This document shows, piece after piece, positions 9,465 through 21,733 of a stretch of 64,000 bases of DNA; the first letter of the stretch is position 1; the number at the start of each line of letters is the position of its first letter. Location: the NCBI RefSeq assembly GCF_025602895.1, contig NW_026516226.1, positions 310,001 through 374,000 of the forward strand. The letters run 5' to 3'. A program made the translations under genes and the position numbers. The notes under the pieces are model-generated. The model saw only the letters and a list, made by a program, of their open reading frames with translations, was not told where the DNA came from and did no database searches. Source of the stretch: Polychytrium aggregatum (taxonomy: Eukaryota > Chytridiomycota > Chytridiomycetes > Polychytriales).

Positions 9465-12400
9465 ATGCTGAGCGACTCTCAAGCAGTCCACCGGGACTAC
9501 AATATCGATAAGCCACTGCCGGAGCTTCCTGATGCCGACAGCGATCTCAGCTCGCCACCGCCGTTGCCACCACCGGTCCCCAAGAGCCAGTGCCAACGCC
9601 AGACCAAGCGCTCGTCTCTGCGGGCGCTCAAGGGGATCCGAATGTCGCTCGATGGGGCGGCCCGAGGCATGTTCGTAGCTCGGGGAAGCCCGCAAACCGG
9701 CGACTGGTATGTGGAAGCCTGCGTAGCTCTTGGCAAGGTGCCAGAGTTTCGGCAAAGAGTGTCGCTCGGGCAATGTTCGAGCAACGTTCGAACGTCGATC
9801 GAATACCTGGTTGTTTTCGTGGGGGGGGGGGACGCATTGGCTCACTGTCTGCTGGTGCTGCGTCGGCCCATTGCCGATCCGCCCTTTCCCGTCGCCGTTT
9901 GCATAATTCTGCTCGAGCCCCGTCTTTCTCTCCGATACTCTGGCTCGCTTCGTTGTTTGAACCATCGACCCACATTGACACATTGGCATTACTCTCCCTG
10001 CTCGCATTTCATCCACCGTCGCTCGCGACTCCACCGCCCGCCCTGGCTTGCATATTGTCGTCACAGCCCAGACTTGCGAACTCGCACGGTCTCGGAGCCA
10101 TTTCTGAGTCCCTTTGCTGGCGCTGTTTGGCGTCGGCCGCTGCGACCATCGGACCGCCAAAACATCAGCCAGGCCGACATCTCGACCATAATTGCGGAGG
10201 AATCCAGTCTGTCGGAGGACGGCCATGATCCCAACGGCTATGATCCCAGCGACCATGGCCCCAGCGACCATGACCCCAAGAACCACAAAGCCGCCACCAT
10301 CCGTCGACCCAGCGACCACCGAACCACCACCGATCTCCACTCTGCGCTCTCGCTTCGCTCCGAAGGATACAACTTTACAACACCGTCGACCCTGGGCTCG
10401 TCGCTGCCGCCGTTTATGACGACCGGGGCTGGGATTGAAGCCGGGCATGCACTCGAGTCTGCGTCTGCCCTCACGTCCGAGCAGTGCTTCGAGGTCAGCC
10501 CCGTTTCGGAACATGCCCATGTTGAGCCGGTCTCGCAGGCCATTCGGAATTGGGCGTTCTTGCGTCTCTACCATCAGCACTACTCGTCGCACGACCCGCT
10601 GCAGCAGCAGCGTCCAAGCCTCAGCGACCTTTTGCAGCCCCACTGTCGGTCTCCCGACAGCGTCCATGCAGAGTACAAGGTGGGTTGCCTGCTCTTTCGG
10701 GGTGTGGATGATGCATACTTGAGGCTCTCCACGATCAGACTGCTGACGAGCCCATGTTGAACCCTTGATCGACGCGGCTCCATGCAGGCGTTTTCTGGCA
10801 TCCTCTCATGGCTTCATGGGGCACCGGACCGAGGGTTTCCGCTCTACGCTCTCTGGGTGCCGGCCATCCGGACCCTTCAAATTATGACCCTGCGGCTACT
10901 CGGCGCACCCGCCATCGACATGGGCGTAAGTAGCGGGGCTAGACATTGTGTCCTTGGTGTGCATCGGGACTGACAACGTGACTACGTCGCATGGCCTGAC
11001 AACAAGTCTGCATTACACCCCGGCAATGCAACTGGATTACATCGGTAGACGTCCAAAATCTCGACTCGCCTGCGACGGTCCATCTTGCTGATCAGCAGTC
11101 TCGAGTACAAATGGTGGGAGCCTGTCCTGCAACTACCGACACTGGATCTAGCCGCTCTGGTTCTTGGATGTGGTTTTGTCGATGAGTCTATGGGCAAATT
11201 GCAGCACGTTATATCCCTGCAGCGCACCCTATCCTGCAGCTCACCATTGTGTAATGTTCTTACAGTCACTACAACATTGCGCAAGCCGCGGCATTTGGTA
11301 ATTACTCGTGGTGACTGAGGTCGTCGTCTCATCACCGAGGAAGCAGTGTTCGTTCCGCGCAACTCCCCGCCCGAGTTCGTTGTCTCCACATCCTTACGGC
11401 CTGATACTGATGCACTGCTTTCTGGACGTATCCATCGATCGGACAGGTGATTTGATCCATGGCTCGTGGAAGTACCAAGTCGAGAGCCTGAAAACACCGC
11501 CGTCGCCGTCGCCGCCGCCGATTTTCGATCCGCAAGATAGTCGTCTCACATCACAGGAGCGCAGTGCTCTCGAGCTGGTTGCTGCTGCCAGCCGACTGCC
11601 CTCGGAGGCAACACCGGAGCTCCGCCAGGCTGTAAGGTCAAACTTCAGTGAGGACGTTTTCCAGCAAATCGTCTGTATCTCGGCCGCCTGTGCTTGGACC
11701 GATGCTGTGACGGTAAGCATTCCGAGGCATCCCAGGCATGAGTGGGCGATCCGTAGTGTGCGGGCATTCATGCTCGTAGTTGTGGAGAGAGAAAGAGATG
11801 GATCCGGCTCCATACCACTCGCTGCTGACGCCGCTTCGCCGTTGCAAAGGATGCCCTTGGTGTCGAATTGGATCCATCGCTCATTGCCTGGACCCAAGAT
11901 CAACTCGGCGAGCTTGGCTTTTGGGACAAGACACGGCATATGCCCCTCGATTACGGCGGTGAGGAAGACCCGGAGTCACCAACGAGCCGCTTATCGGACT
12001 CGCGGACGCCCGGGAAACGGCGTGGCATTGGCATTGGCCGGGTCCGGGACCTGCTCCATCTGCTCCGAAGCATCCAAGAAGGCAGTGCGATGGAGGCACG
12101 GTGGCTGAGCGAGTTCCCTGCAGGTAATGCCGCTTTGCCGGTGATGAAACGAACCATTTTCCGACTCTTGCTGCGTTTGAGACGGACCATGCGAACAACA
12201 CTATGCGAACAGCACCATGGAAAACGTTGCTATCCTTACCGACGCCGTCGCCGCAGTATTCTTTTGGGGGGGGGTTTGCCTCCACCGGCGGGTTGCACTC
12301 GTGCTCTAACGCCAGTACTCTGCTGCCCATCGCAGGACGTTCGAGGCTCAACTCCTGGCTGCAAGCCACCCTGGGGTTCCAGCCCGAGTACATCGTCCAG

Positions 12401-12955
12401 ATCCTCAACAAGGACATCAAGCGCGCCGTATGCTTCGCATTATGGCAGTTCTTGCTCCGGCCGAGCCACTACATCGATCCGTGCGTCACAGCAACGTGCG
12501 AGTCCGAGTGGTCCAACCACTCCAAGATCTTGATGTGGTTTGTATTCAGCGTCACGGCCGGCAACAGGTTGCTGCAGGGCCATGCGGCCTTTGTGGCCCA
12601 CAAGTTCCGACTCCCAACGCACTTGCTGATGATCGCCAAGGCCGGGGGCTCTGTCGGCGACCCCAAGCTGGACGTGGCACTCAATTTCGTCCGCCGGTCG
12701 GCGAGTGCAGAGCGATGCTTCTCGCGCCAGTCGTCCATCGAGCTGTTCCAGTCGATGCGGGCACCCGAGGGCGTCATGGAGTTCCTTTCGGTGCTGGGTC
12801 TCCTGAATATGCTCCACCGGCTTTCAGGCATGCTTGCGGCCGATCCGCCGCAGTTTGAGCTCGAGGTTCGCGAGTATCTGGCTTCGGCCGGCGGGCTGGG
12901 TCTCGGCCTGCATCCCAGCGAGGCCCAGGCAGGGTGTGCGAGCGCGCTGCGATAA
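9465..12955 (+). CDS. Uncharacterised multi-exon protein, possible double AhpD-like (carboxymuconolactone decarboxylase) fold
   Basis: I do not recognise this protein. Supported exons are 9465-9706, 10067-10679, 10788-10925, 11850-12123 and 12336-12955. Between them one exon probably covers about 11045-11210 (SLEYKWWEPVLQLPTLDLAALVLG) and another about 11445-11712 (SRLTSQERSALELVAAASRLP). The N-terminal third is low-complexity and Pro/Asp/His-rich. The rest reads as amphipathic helices. The C-terminal part (GDPKLDVALNFVRRSASAE, then GVMEFLSVLGLLNMLHRLSG) resembles the helical repeat of AhpD-like proteins, and NFSEDVFQQIVCISAACAWTDAV may be the matching segment of a first copy. No AhpD CxxC centre is evident, so a structural role is as likely as catalysis. 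The start could be 9372. The exon 4-5 junction is unresolved. Confidence 0.5.
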
Positions 12956-13861
12956 GAGGGCAGCGTCTGATCGGTATCCGGCCGCGCCGATGCCACCCCC
13001 AATAGACATGTCCATGATCGGGCAGCATGGACCAGCGACGCTCAATACTATGCATATCCGATATCATGCACTTTGACAGTAGCCGCCGCCCCCCCCCCTC
13101 GCTGAGACGGATGTGGTCTGTCGGCCCAAAGCCGCTGCCCGAACCAATGGCCAGACCGTCGCCCACCACTCGCTGCTTGCTTTCCCTTTTGCATCACATT
13201 GCAGACGCCGGGGTCAGCGAGCACCAGACGCGCTGGCCGTTGTGCTGAGCCGAGCTGAGCCAGGAGAAGTGGCGGCCCAAAGCAAAAGGTCAGAGCAGGC
13301 AGCTGTGGCAGGTGTGGGAGAGCATAGGGCAGATGGATCCAGTCGACCGCATCCCCCCCCCGCATATCAAATCGCCATCGGCGGCTGTTCGTGGGCTCTG
13401 CGCGGCCATCCACAGCGATCCCACAGCGATCCCACAGCATGTCCATGGGCTTTCCGTCCCTCCCCGCTGCACAAGCGCAATCGCCCGGCGTCGCTGCGTC
13501 CAGTCGATTTGTTTGCGCACTCGCCCCCTGCGAACACAGCCGGCGTGCTCAGCCGATGGCGCTGTCTCCGATGCAGTGGTGTCGCCTGTCGCCTGTCGCC
13601 TGTTGCCTGTTGCCTGTCGGTTGCTGCTTCTGTCAGGACGCTGTCGCTTCCATCGGTCCTTCGCCTCCCAACCCCTCCCATAAAACCCCCCCCCTCGGCG
13701 CTTCTCGCCTGCTTTGCCTGGCATCCCTCTTGCTGTCTCTGAGGTGTCGCTGCCCCGGGCCTCATCCATTTCCCCGCTCCCCTTCGGCCTTTGCTGGTTT
13801 CCTCAGCAGCCCAACCAGTTTCGACCTCTCAGCACACCGCCCCAACCCTCTCCCGGACGGC
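12956..13861. other. Intergenic region upstream of the TIR-ankyrin gene
   Basis: The plus strand is strongly C- and T-rich from about 13430 to 13850, as in many fungal promoters. I see no TATA box that I trust. A short GCCTGTC tandem array lies at 13583-13622. No coding segment is supported. Confidence 0.5.
13583..13622. repeat. Short tandem array, unit close to GCCTGTC/GCCTGTT
   Basis: About five imperfect 7-base units occur in a row within the C/T-rich upstream region of the TIR-ankyrin gene. Confidence 0.7.
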
Positions 13862-16800
13862 ATGCATGCCTCGGCTGCCATGGCGTCGGCCCAAGCTTCC
13901 CGGAGCTTCCGAACATCCTCGATCTACATGGACCAGCACCAGGCCCAGCGAGATCCGACTCTGCCTCCGCGATCGCACTCACGGGCCTCGCACATCTTCA
14001 CCCAGGATCCCCGCGAATCCCGCGAGCTCCACATCCCTATAAAGGACCACTTGCTGGAGCGCCTGATCGAAATCGAGGAGACTCGGTTTGCGTTCGAGAA
14101 GGAAAAGGTTAGCCGGATGGATGTGTGGATCCTGTGCTTCACAGACAGCAGGGCATTGGGGATGTGCAAACGCCATGAGCAAAGCAGCGGCCCACAGGTC
14201 GATTGGGTTGCTGGGTTGTCTGTCGGTTTTGTCTCCTCGGCATTCGCCGGCTTCTCATACCCTCCTCGTTCCTGTGTTAACCTCCGTTTTCCTGGCCCTG
14301 CCTCGCAGGAGCAGCGCGAGGCCATCTTCCGCCAGCGGATGCTGTCCATTGCCGAGTCGCAGTTCACCTTCGACATGCAGAAGGTAATGATCATGGCGCC
14401 CTTGGCCGGCTCTCCAAGCGCCATTGAGGCCAGCCCCACCCTCCACAACCCCTCCTCGTATCGCCAGCGTCGTATCGCCAGCGTCTTTCGCCAGCATCTT
14501 TCGCCTTCCCCGACCCATTCCCTCACTCTTCCGGTCTCGCTCGCATGTGTGGTGGTGGCTCCACCTTACCCTCCCCATTCCCGCCTGCACCGTTTCCGTT
14601 GCTGGAGCGCTGACCGCCCCCCGTTCACCCACCCCCCTCGTCAACGCTTCTGACATCGGCGCCCGCTCCATCCACAGGCACAGAAGGATCGTGATACTCA
14701 GCAGCAGTTGCGCAACGATGTATTGGTGAGTTCTGGCTGCCGGTTCCACCGGGCGAGTGTGCTGCTGCCTCGGCGTCACCGTGGGCCTCCAGCATTGATG
14801 TCAAGTGGTGTTTGTGACAGGGATCCTTGGTCGGCGTGCAAAACTCGCTCTCGGGACTGGTGAGTACTTGGACCTCCAATGGCCTGGCTGCTGCCGGTCC
14901 ATGCCCATGCTTGCGGGCCCTGTTCATCTGGTTGGGCGGTCGGATACAGCCGTCTTTGGCTGCGGCGAAAGTATCACGACCGAGAACGACGTCGGGCTCA
15001 CCTGCTGCATCCCTGCAGGAGCGTTCGCTGCTGTTCTTTGTCGACCAGCTCGACCAACGGGTCCATGCCCTCCAGTCCAACATGGTGGCCCTGCAAGCTC
15101 AGGTCCTGACCCGAACCGACCCACAATCATCCGCGGGCGCTGCCGCTCCTGTGCGGCCCCGCACCCACTCGCACCCGAGCAGCGAGTCGGGCGGATCGTC
15201 CACCAAGGCCGTCTCGGCTCGAGCTGCGGCTCCGGCTGACGCCCCGGCCAGTCTCCCGCCCTCAAAAGCACTGAAAGTGTACTTTAGCTATTGCTGGGCA
15301 AACAGTCGGTATGTAGGCACCGCCATCCGCATCTGCGAACCACGCGCTCATTGTAGGGCCGATCGAAGAAATCTCGGTCACAATGACCTGTACGAACACG
15401 ATACCCGCCGGCCAAGCAGACCAATTGATCGTATCGAGCTCTCTTACATCCATGAACAGCGATCAAGTTGCTAAAAACATCCAGGCTCAGAAGGCCAACC
15501 GCTCGGATTTGGATCTTTGTGGGCTGTAAGTACTCGGCCGCGCGAATCACAAGTGCTGGGCCTGGCCGGAGACGATGGACTCAGTGGCTTCCCATGTGGC
15601 ACCGCAGGGGATTGAATGGGTTCTTCACGGAACATCGTGTGGGACGGTAATACTTTTATATGACTGATGTGCTTGGCTGTGCCCTGTTTCTTCCAGCTTG
15701 GACCCGCGTCGACTGGCGATTGCGCTGGTCAGTGCGACAAAATACGAGCCATGGCTTGACGTGAGCGAGCTCGACATCCACAACGAAGGCGAGCGGATGA
15801 GCGAGCGTTTGGATGCCATCGAGAGCAAAGGTAGGCATGCTCAGACCCATGCGCGCATCATCTCAACCCACGAACTGTATCGGCAGGCGATCTCGCCCGA
15901 CCAGACGACGCAGCCAACGCATCGATGCAACTCAACCGACGGACGGCCGTGTGACGCTCGCTGTTTCCTTTCGTAGCCGAAGTCTTTGTGGCGTTTATCT
16001 CGGACGAATATGCCGCCAGCAAGGCTTGGTGAGTTGGCTCGCTTTCATGGACGCTAATGGGCCAGCAAGCATGGCAGCAGCGGGACAATGCAGAAGCAGC
16101 AGCCAGAGACAGAGGAGTACGTGCGAATCTTCATCGATGCCGGCATGCTGATCGTGCGTCCTTGTGGCCTTGGGCCGTCCAGCCGACAAGAGTTTTACCA
16201 AGCCGTCAAAAAGAACATCATTATAATACCGATCATTGGTGGGTCTGGCGGTCCGAGTTGGCGCATGCTCATGTAAACGTCGAACCATCGGATCCGCACC
16301 AATGGTCTGACGCCGGTTTCGTTTCCTGTTAGTGGGATTGTCTTCGGCCGAGAAGCAGAAGTTTGTTTCGTCCAAGCTCACCAAGTAAGGATCATACAGG
16401 CGCAGGGTCGTCGAAGCGGCGTCGTCCCCGCCCTCCATGGCTCGGTGAATCCAACTCCCTTTTCTTTCTTTGTTCAGAAAACTCGATCCTTGGAAAAGCA
16501 CAAGTGTTCGATTCTACCTCGCCGGTACCTCGTAAGTAGCGCCGAGCACACGGCTACCCCTGACCTCTCTCACTGACATGATCCACGAGTCTGGGGTGAT
16601 TCTGAAGGGAGCCGATGGCGGCGTGCTTCAAGTCGTCGCTGCGATTTGGCACCCTTGGGTGTGCTCAGCATGTGATGCGATTTGCCGCTCTCCGTTGCCA
16701 ATGGCCGACGTCTCACGCAACATCCCGTCAATGGCACGCCTGTCGCTAGATACATCGATGCCAGAGTGTCCTCTTTCGCCGACCTGGAGTCCAAGATGGC

Positions 16801-19800
16801 AGAGATCCTCGCTGTGATCCGCGCCAGGATGGACAAGCTCTCACAGGAGCGCATTCGTCGCCAGCACCACCATCAGAGCCACCCCGAGCATCCGCCCGAG
16901 ACGCTGTTGGATGCAGTACAGGCAGGCAACCGCCAGGCCGTCCAGTTCATGATGAAAAACTCGGCCCAAACGGCAAGTCTGGTCCGCCAGGTCGACACAC
17001 GCACCGGACGGACGGCTCTCCACTTTGCGGTGCTCGACAACGACCTGGAGCTCTGTATGCTCCTGACTGCATCTCAGGCGCAGCTAGATGCCGTCGATAA
17101 GCACGGCAAGACACCGCTGATCCTTGCATGTGAGCGGGGCTTTGTCAAGATTGTTCAGTTTTTGCTCGAATCCGGCTCGGCAGTCGATGGAGTCGACGGC
17201 AGCAAGCTCAGCCCGCTCGCTGTAGCTGTTCAGAACGACTACGTCCAAGTTGCAACTGTCCTGCTGCAGTACCACGCAAACGCTCGCCTCAAGGATGCCC
17301 ACGACGAGACCCTGCTTCACAAGGCTGCTGAGATGGGCCACGCCAAGCTGATCCCGCTGCTGCTGAATGAAGGCTGCGAGCGCGACGCCAAGACCCAGGA
17401 TGGGTCAACCGCCCTGATGCTTGCCGCTCGAAACGGCCACGCTCATGTCGTTGTGAATCTGATCGAGCACTCGGCCGATGTCAACGACCGCCGCTATGAC
17501 CAGCTGACTGCCCTGATGGTGGCGGCACACGGCGGCGAGCTCGAGGTGGTGCGCGCTCTTGTCGAAAGCGGCGCCATCATCAACGAAGGCGACGACGACG
17601 GGTACACCTCCCTGATGCATGCCTGTGTCGGAGGCCACCCTGATGTTGTCAGCTACCTTGTCGAGCACGGCGCCCTGCTGACCTCGGAGTGCAACAACGG
17701 CTGCACTGCCCTGATGCTGGCGGCCGAAAACGGGCACCTGCGCGTCGTCAAGTTCCTGGTCGGCAAAGGTGCCTCGCTGGACCAACAGAGCCGAGACGGC
17801 TGGACGGCGCTGATTGCCGCCGCTCAAGACGGGCAGATGGCCGTTGTCGAGTATCTGGCCCAAGCCCAGGCGCCCCTGGATCAAGCCGACAACGATGGAT
17901 GGACGCCCCTGGTGCATGCCTCCCGAAACGGCCATTTGAATGTGGTGCAGTTCCTGGTCGAAAAGCAGGCCAAGATCAACCTGGCGACCACAGACGGACG
18001 CACGCCGCTGACCCAAGCCTCGCTCAGCGGGCATCTGGAGATTGTCAAGTACTTGCTGCAGAAGGGAGCTGTGGTCAACCAGCAGCCCGACGAGGGCTGG
18101 ACAGCGCTCATGCTGGCAGCACAGAATGGCCATCTGCATGTCGCCAAGCACCTCGTCGAAAGCCAAGCCTCACCCGCACTCGAGAGCAAAGATGGACGAA
18201 CGGCTTTGATCCAAGCGTCGCTGAACGGCCACCTGGAAGTTGTCCAGTTCCTGATCGAGAGCGGCGCCCTGGTCAACCAGCAGCCCGGCAAATCTTGGAC
18301 CGCGCTGATGGTCGCTGCCCAGAACGGCCATCTCGAGGTCGTCCACACGCTGCTGGACAATCAAGCCAACGTCAACCAGCAGAGTAGGGACGGGCGAACG
18401 GCGCTGATCCAGGCGTCGCGCAACGGACGCACTGAGGTCGTTAAATACCTCATCGAAAAGACCGCCGAGATCGAAGCAACGACCAAAGACGGATACACCT
18501 CGCTGATGGTCGCCGCCCAAAACGGACATGCCGACGTGGTCGAGTGCCTCCTGGAAGCCGGTGCGGTCGTGGAGCACGAATCAACCGACGGCTGGACGGC
18601 GCTCAAATATGCTGCGTCGAACGGACATGTGCAGGTTGTCCAACTGCTTGCCAAACAAGCCTCGTCCGTGAACCAAGTCACCCGAGACAGCTGGACGGCG
18701 CTGATGGTCGCGGCCCAGGGCGGCAAGCTCGAAGTCGTCAAGGTCCTGTGCGAACACAACGCCGATCTGTCCTATGGAGCCGGCCGCGGCCTGACGCCGC
18801 TGATTCTCGCTTCACAAAACGGTCACCTGGATGTCGTCGAATACCTCTTCGAAATGGGATCGAACATTATCGAGCAGACGGTAGACGGCTGGACGGCGCT
18901 GACAACCGCGTCTCAGTACGGCCAGTACGCCGTTGTGCAGTATCTGATCCAGAAAGGTGCGCCGGTCAGCGACGAAGACGAGCTTGGCTGGACGGCGTTG
19001 ATCTATGCCGCCCGCAACGGCCACCAAACCATCGTGCGGATCCTGGTCGAAAGCGGCGCGCTGATCGGCCACAGGAGCCGAGACGGGCGCACGGCCCTGA
19101 CGCAGGCATCGCTCAACGGCCACCTGGGTGTGGTGCAGTACCTGCTCTCGAAGGAGTCGCTCGAGGCGCAGCAGCCGCCGGACGGATGGTCGGCTCTGAT
19201 GCTCGCCGCGCAGAACGGACACTTTGAAATCGTCAAGGAGCTGATCGACCAGGGTGCCGATGTCAACGAGCAGAGCCGAGACGGACGAACGGCACTGATC
19301 CAGGCATCGCTCAACGGCCACCTCAGCGTCGTCAACTACCTGCTAGAGTTTGGTGCCCAAATCAACCAGCAGCCCAACGATGGCTGGACAGCCCTCATGG
19401 TTGCCGCGCAGAACGGACACCTGGCCGTTGTGCAAACCCTGGTTGAACACGAGGCGCTGTTGAGCCAAAAGAGCCGAGATGGCCGCACGGCGCTGGTCGA
19501 AGCCGCTCGCAAGGGACACATTGAGATCGTCAAGTACCTGTGCGAGAAAGAAGCCCTGCGCCAGCCCCGACCCAAGGACATATGGCTTGCCCTGCGACAG
19601 GCATCGCAGAACGGGCACGTCGAGGTGGTCAAGTGCCTGATCTTCGAAAACAAGGATGTGATCATGAGGCTCGACAAGGGCTCGACGGCCCTCCGGCTGG
19701 CTCTGCAGTACGGACACAGCGAAATTGCCAAGCTGCTGATGGACATGGGTGCCGTTCTCGACAGCAACGATTCCAACGGCGAAGACGCCTTCCTGAATGC

Positions 19801-20086
19801 CTGCCACAGCGGCAAGACCGAGCTGGTGTCGTTCATCATCGAGACAGGAGCCAACCTCAACGTCGTCAACCAGCAGGGCGAGAGTGGCCTGATTATCGCC
19901 GTCCGCGAGGGCCACATCCACCTGGTCAAGCTCCTGCTCGGCACCAACATCAACGTTCGCCACAAGCGCAAGGACGGTGAGTCGGCGCTGTCGCTGGCAT
20001 ACCAGCTGGGGCACATCGAGATGCGCAACATGATCGAGGAAGCGATCCGCCAGAACCGCCGGAGCACGTTGCTGTCGATCGAATAG
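13862..20086 (+). CDS. Coiled-coil/TIR/ankyrin-solenoid protein (about 1482 residues, 12 exons)
   Basis: Exons fit at 13862-14107, 14309-14383, 14678-14725, 14821-14859, 15019-15308, 15460-15525, 15697-15830, 15977-16028, 16183-16238, 16333-16384, 16478-16531 and 16750-20086. Residues 60-200 form a coiled coil (LIEIEETRFAFEKEK, then QREAIFRQRMLSIAESQFTF). Residues 222-372 are a TIR domain: strand A KVYFSYCWANSR, LDPRRLAIAL, BB loop YEPWLDVSEL, strand C AEVFVAFISDEYAASKAC, then RQEF with the likely catalytic Glu320, and strand E NIIIIPIIVG. Residues 421-1475 hold about 32 ankyrin repeats. The TIR family either scaffolds signalling or cleaves NAD; which applies here is inference. The acceptor at 16183 rebuilds the conserved C-x-x-E-F motif, whereas an earlier one at 16081 would add 34 residues in frame. 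A second ATG at 13880 has the better start context. Confidence 0.9.
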
Positions 20087-20772
20087 AGCGGTACTTGCGA
20101 GTGCCTCATCGGCTATCCTGGGAGCGGGTGTGATGGCTGCACCGTTTCGCATAATCTCAGAGTTCGCAGCGGTGCATCCCGTCCCTGTGCTCGGTTTACT
20201 TTATTTTTCTCCTTTTGCTTTTCGCAGCCGCCTCCGGGCTTCCTGCAGTTCATCCGCCCAATCTGGTCTTGTTTTATTCATCTCTATGTTTGCTGGTGTC
20301 TCTTTGGTGTCCGGCATCGATTGTGTCTTGGTCTTGTTGCGCTGCTCCCTCTCCCCTGTCTACATCCTCCCTTCCTTCCGTTCCGTTCCCTCGTGCCTAT
20401 TGCCTCCCTGGATCCAAGTTTGATATGATACGAACGAGCGCCTGAAATCCCCCGAGGTGGCTCTGTCCACCTCCTGGTTCTGACTTTGCTGCCTGGTCGG
20501 GCTACCGAGCAACAGACCATTTTATCAATGAATAAAAGCCAACAACTACAGTTAGCCAACGAAACCAAGGCTCTGCTCCTTCTGGACAGCAGAACTCGGT
20601 GCCTTCGTTTCTCTCCTCGGTCAAGACAGAGTCGTGATTGTCGGTTGTCGCGGCCCTGGTCCAAGCTGAAAAGCCCAGAGAGAAGCCCTTGCCTCATCAA
20701 CCCCGGCCACACCGCAATATCGGCCGGCCGACCTTACCGAGCAGTCCTGACCCGCCTCCCCACTCTCGGCCG
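20087..20772. other. Spacer between TIR-ankyrin gene and thioesterase
   Basis: The spacer holds a T-rich stretch after 20200 and a candidate poly(A) signal AATAAA at 20531-20536, about 450 bases after the stop. No coding segment is supported. Confidence 0.5.
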
Positions 20773-21733
20773 ATGAAATTGCCGGTGACAACGCTGTCGA
20801 GAGCCCTTCGGCCCTTCCCCGTCCAGCTGTCGCTGCCTCTGCACTGGGGCGAGCTCGATGTAGGCATTTCCTTATCAAAATCGCCGACGAAACAGCTCTG
20901 CACAGGCGGAAAGGGATGGACAAGAAGGAAGATGGACAAGAGGAGGAGGAGAAGGAGAAGGAGAACGATAAGGGCGCCCAAAGATCGTCCCTTCGATGGA
21001 TGCAAAGGGCCAGCTTCGAAATCCACAACGGTTCTCGCCTTGGCTCACCCATCGCTGCTCGATTCCCTCCTTCTCCAGGCCGCTGGGTCCATCAACACAC
21101 TGTATTTTGCAAAGTTCTTTGAGGCCGGACGTAAGCACGGCGGGTACCGCTTGGTCTGGGAGCGAACGATGACTCGTTCGTGGGCCGATATGCTCATCTG
21201 GAGCATTGGCTGCACTCAATCCCCATCCCTCACCACCTCGACTCGCTCCTCCCTCTTGTACTTTGCTTCTACCTGCCCCACCCACCCATCCCTTCGCAGG
21301 CCGTTCATACTATCTCCAAGTACTCAAGCCGCAAGTGTCTCCATCGTCCTATGCGTCCTTTGCCGCCCCCACCACGATTGGGCCGATCCTCAAGTCGTGC
21401 CAGTTCGAATTCTTCACTCCCGTCCCCTTTGACGGACCGGGCTCTCGTCTCGAGATCGGCACCAGAATCAAGACGCTCCTGGCGGACCGCTTTGTCTGGG
21501 AGTTGGTGGTGCTCTCGAACTCGCCGCGGCTTTTGCAGGCGTCCGAGTCCACATCGGCGCCGGCGTCGGCAGCCGATGGCTATGTTCTGGTCGCCCGAGG
21601 CGAGGCTGTTTCGGTCATGTTCGACTATAGCCTCCACAAGAAGGCACTGGTGCCCTCGGACATTGCCGATGCCATCCGGACCGCGGAGCAGTCCGATGTG
21701 CAGCAGCGAGCCGATCAGCGAGCAGGCGAATAG
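20773..21733 (+). CDS. Hotdog-fold acyl-CoA thioesterase-like protein, three exons
   Basis: Exons at 20773-20859, 21079-21130 and 21300-21733 join in phase and give 190 residues. The join produces LHWGELDAAGSINTLYFAKF and then FEAGRRSYYLQVL, the classic start of the YbgC/4HBT hotdog family (usually W-D-D-x-x-G-H-V-N-N-x-x-Y-x-x-Y-F-E-x-A-R). Beta strands follow (SCQFEFFTPVPFDG, RLEIGTRIKTLLADRFVWEL, VLVARGEAVSVMFDY). In this copy the central His of the HxN motif is Ser (GSINT), although the Asp equivalent (ELD) is kept. The family hydrolyses acyl-CoA thioesters; the substrate is unknown. Intron 1 contains a 65-base purine-rich run at about 20920-20985. Confidence 0.75.

Noticed and set aside
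9033-10667. 544-codon open frame on the minus strand
   Set aside because: It lies opposite the plus-strand gene, has repetitive Gly/Arg/Met composition, no recognisable motif and no splice logic. It is a GC-rich shadow frame.
16081-16182. Treating this segment as constitutive TIR coding sequence with a catalytic Glu missing
   Set aside because: Using the acceptor at 16183 keeps phase and rebuilds the canonical spacing to RQEF, so the segment is better read as intron. It is kept only as a possible alternative exon part.
17405-20152. Several long minus-strand open frames under the ankyrin array
   Set aside because: They mirror the 99-base repeat of the plus-strand gene, so their length follows from the repeat and not from selection.
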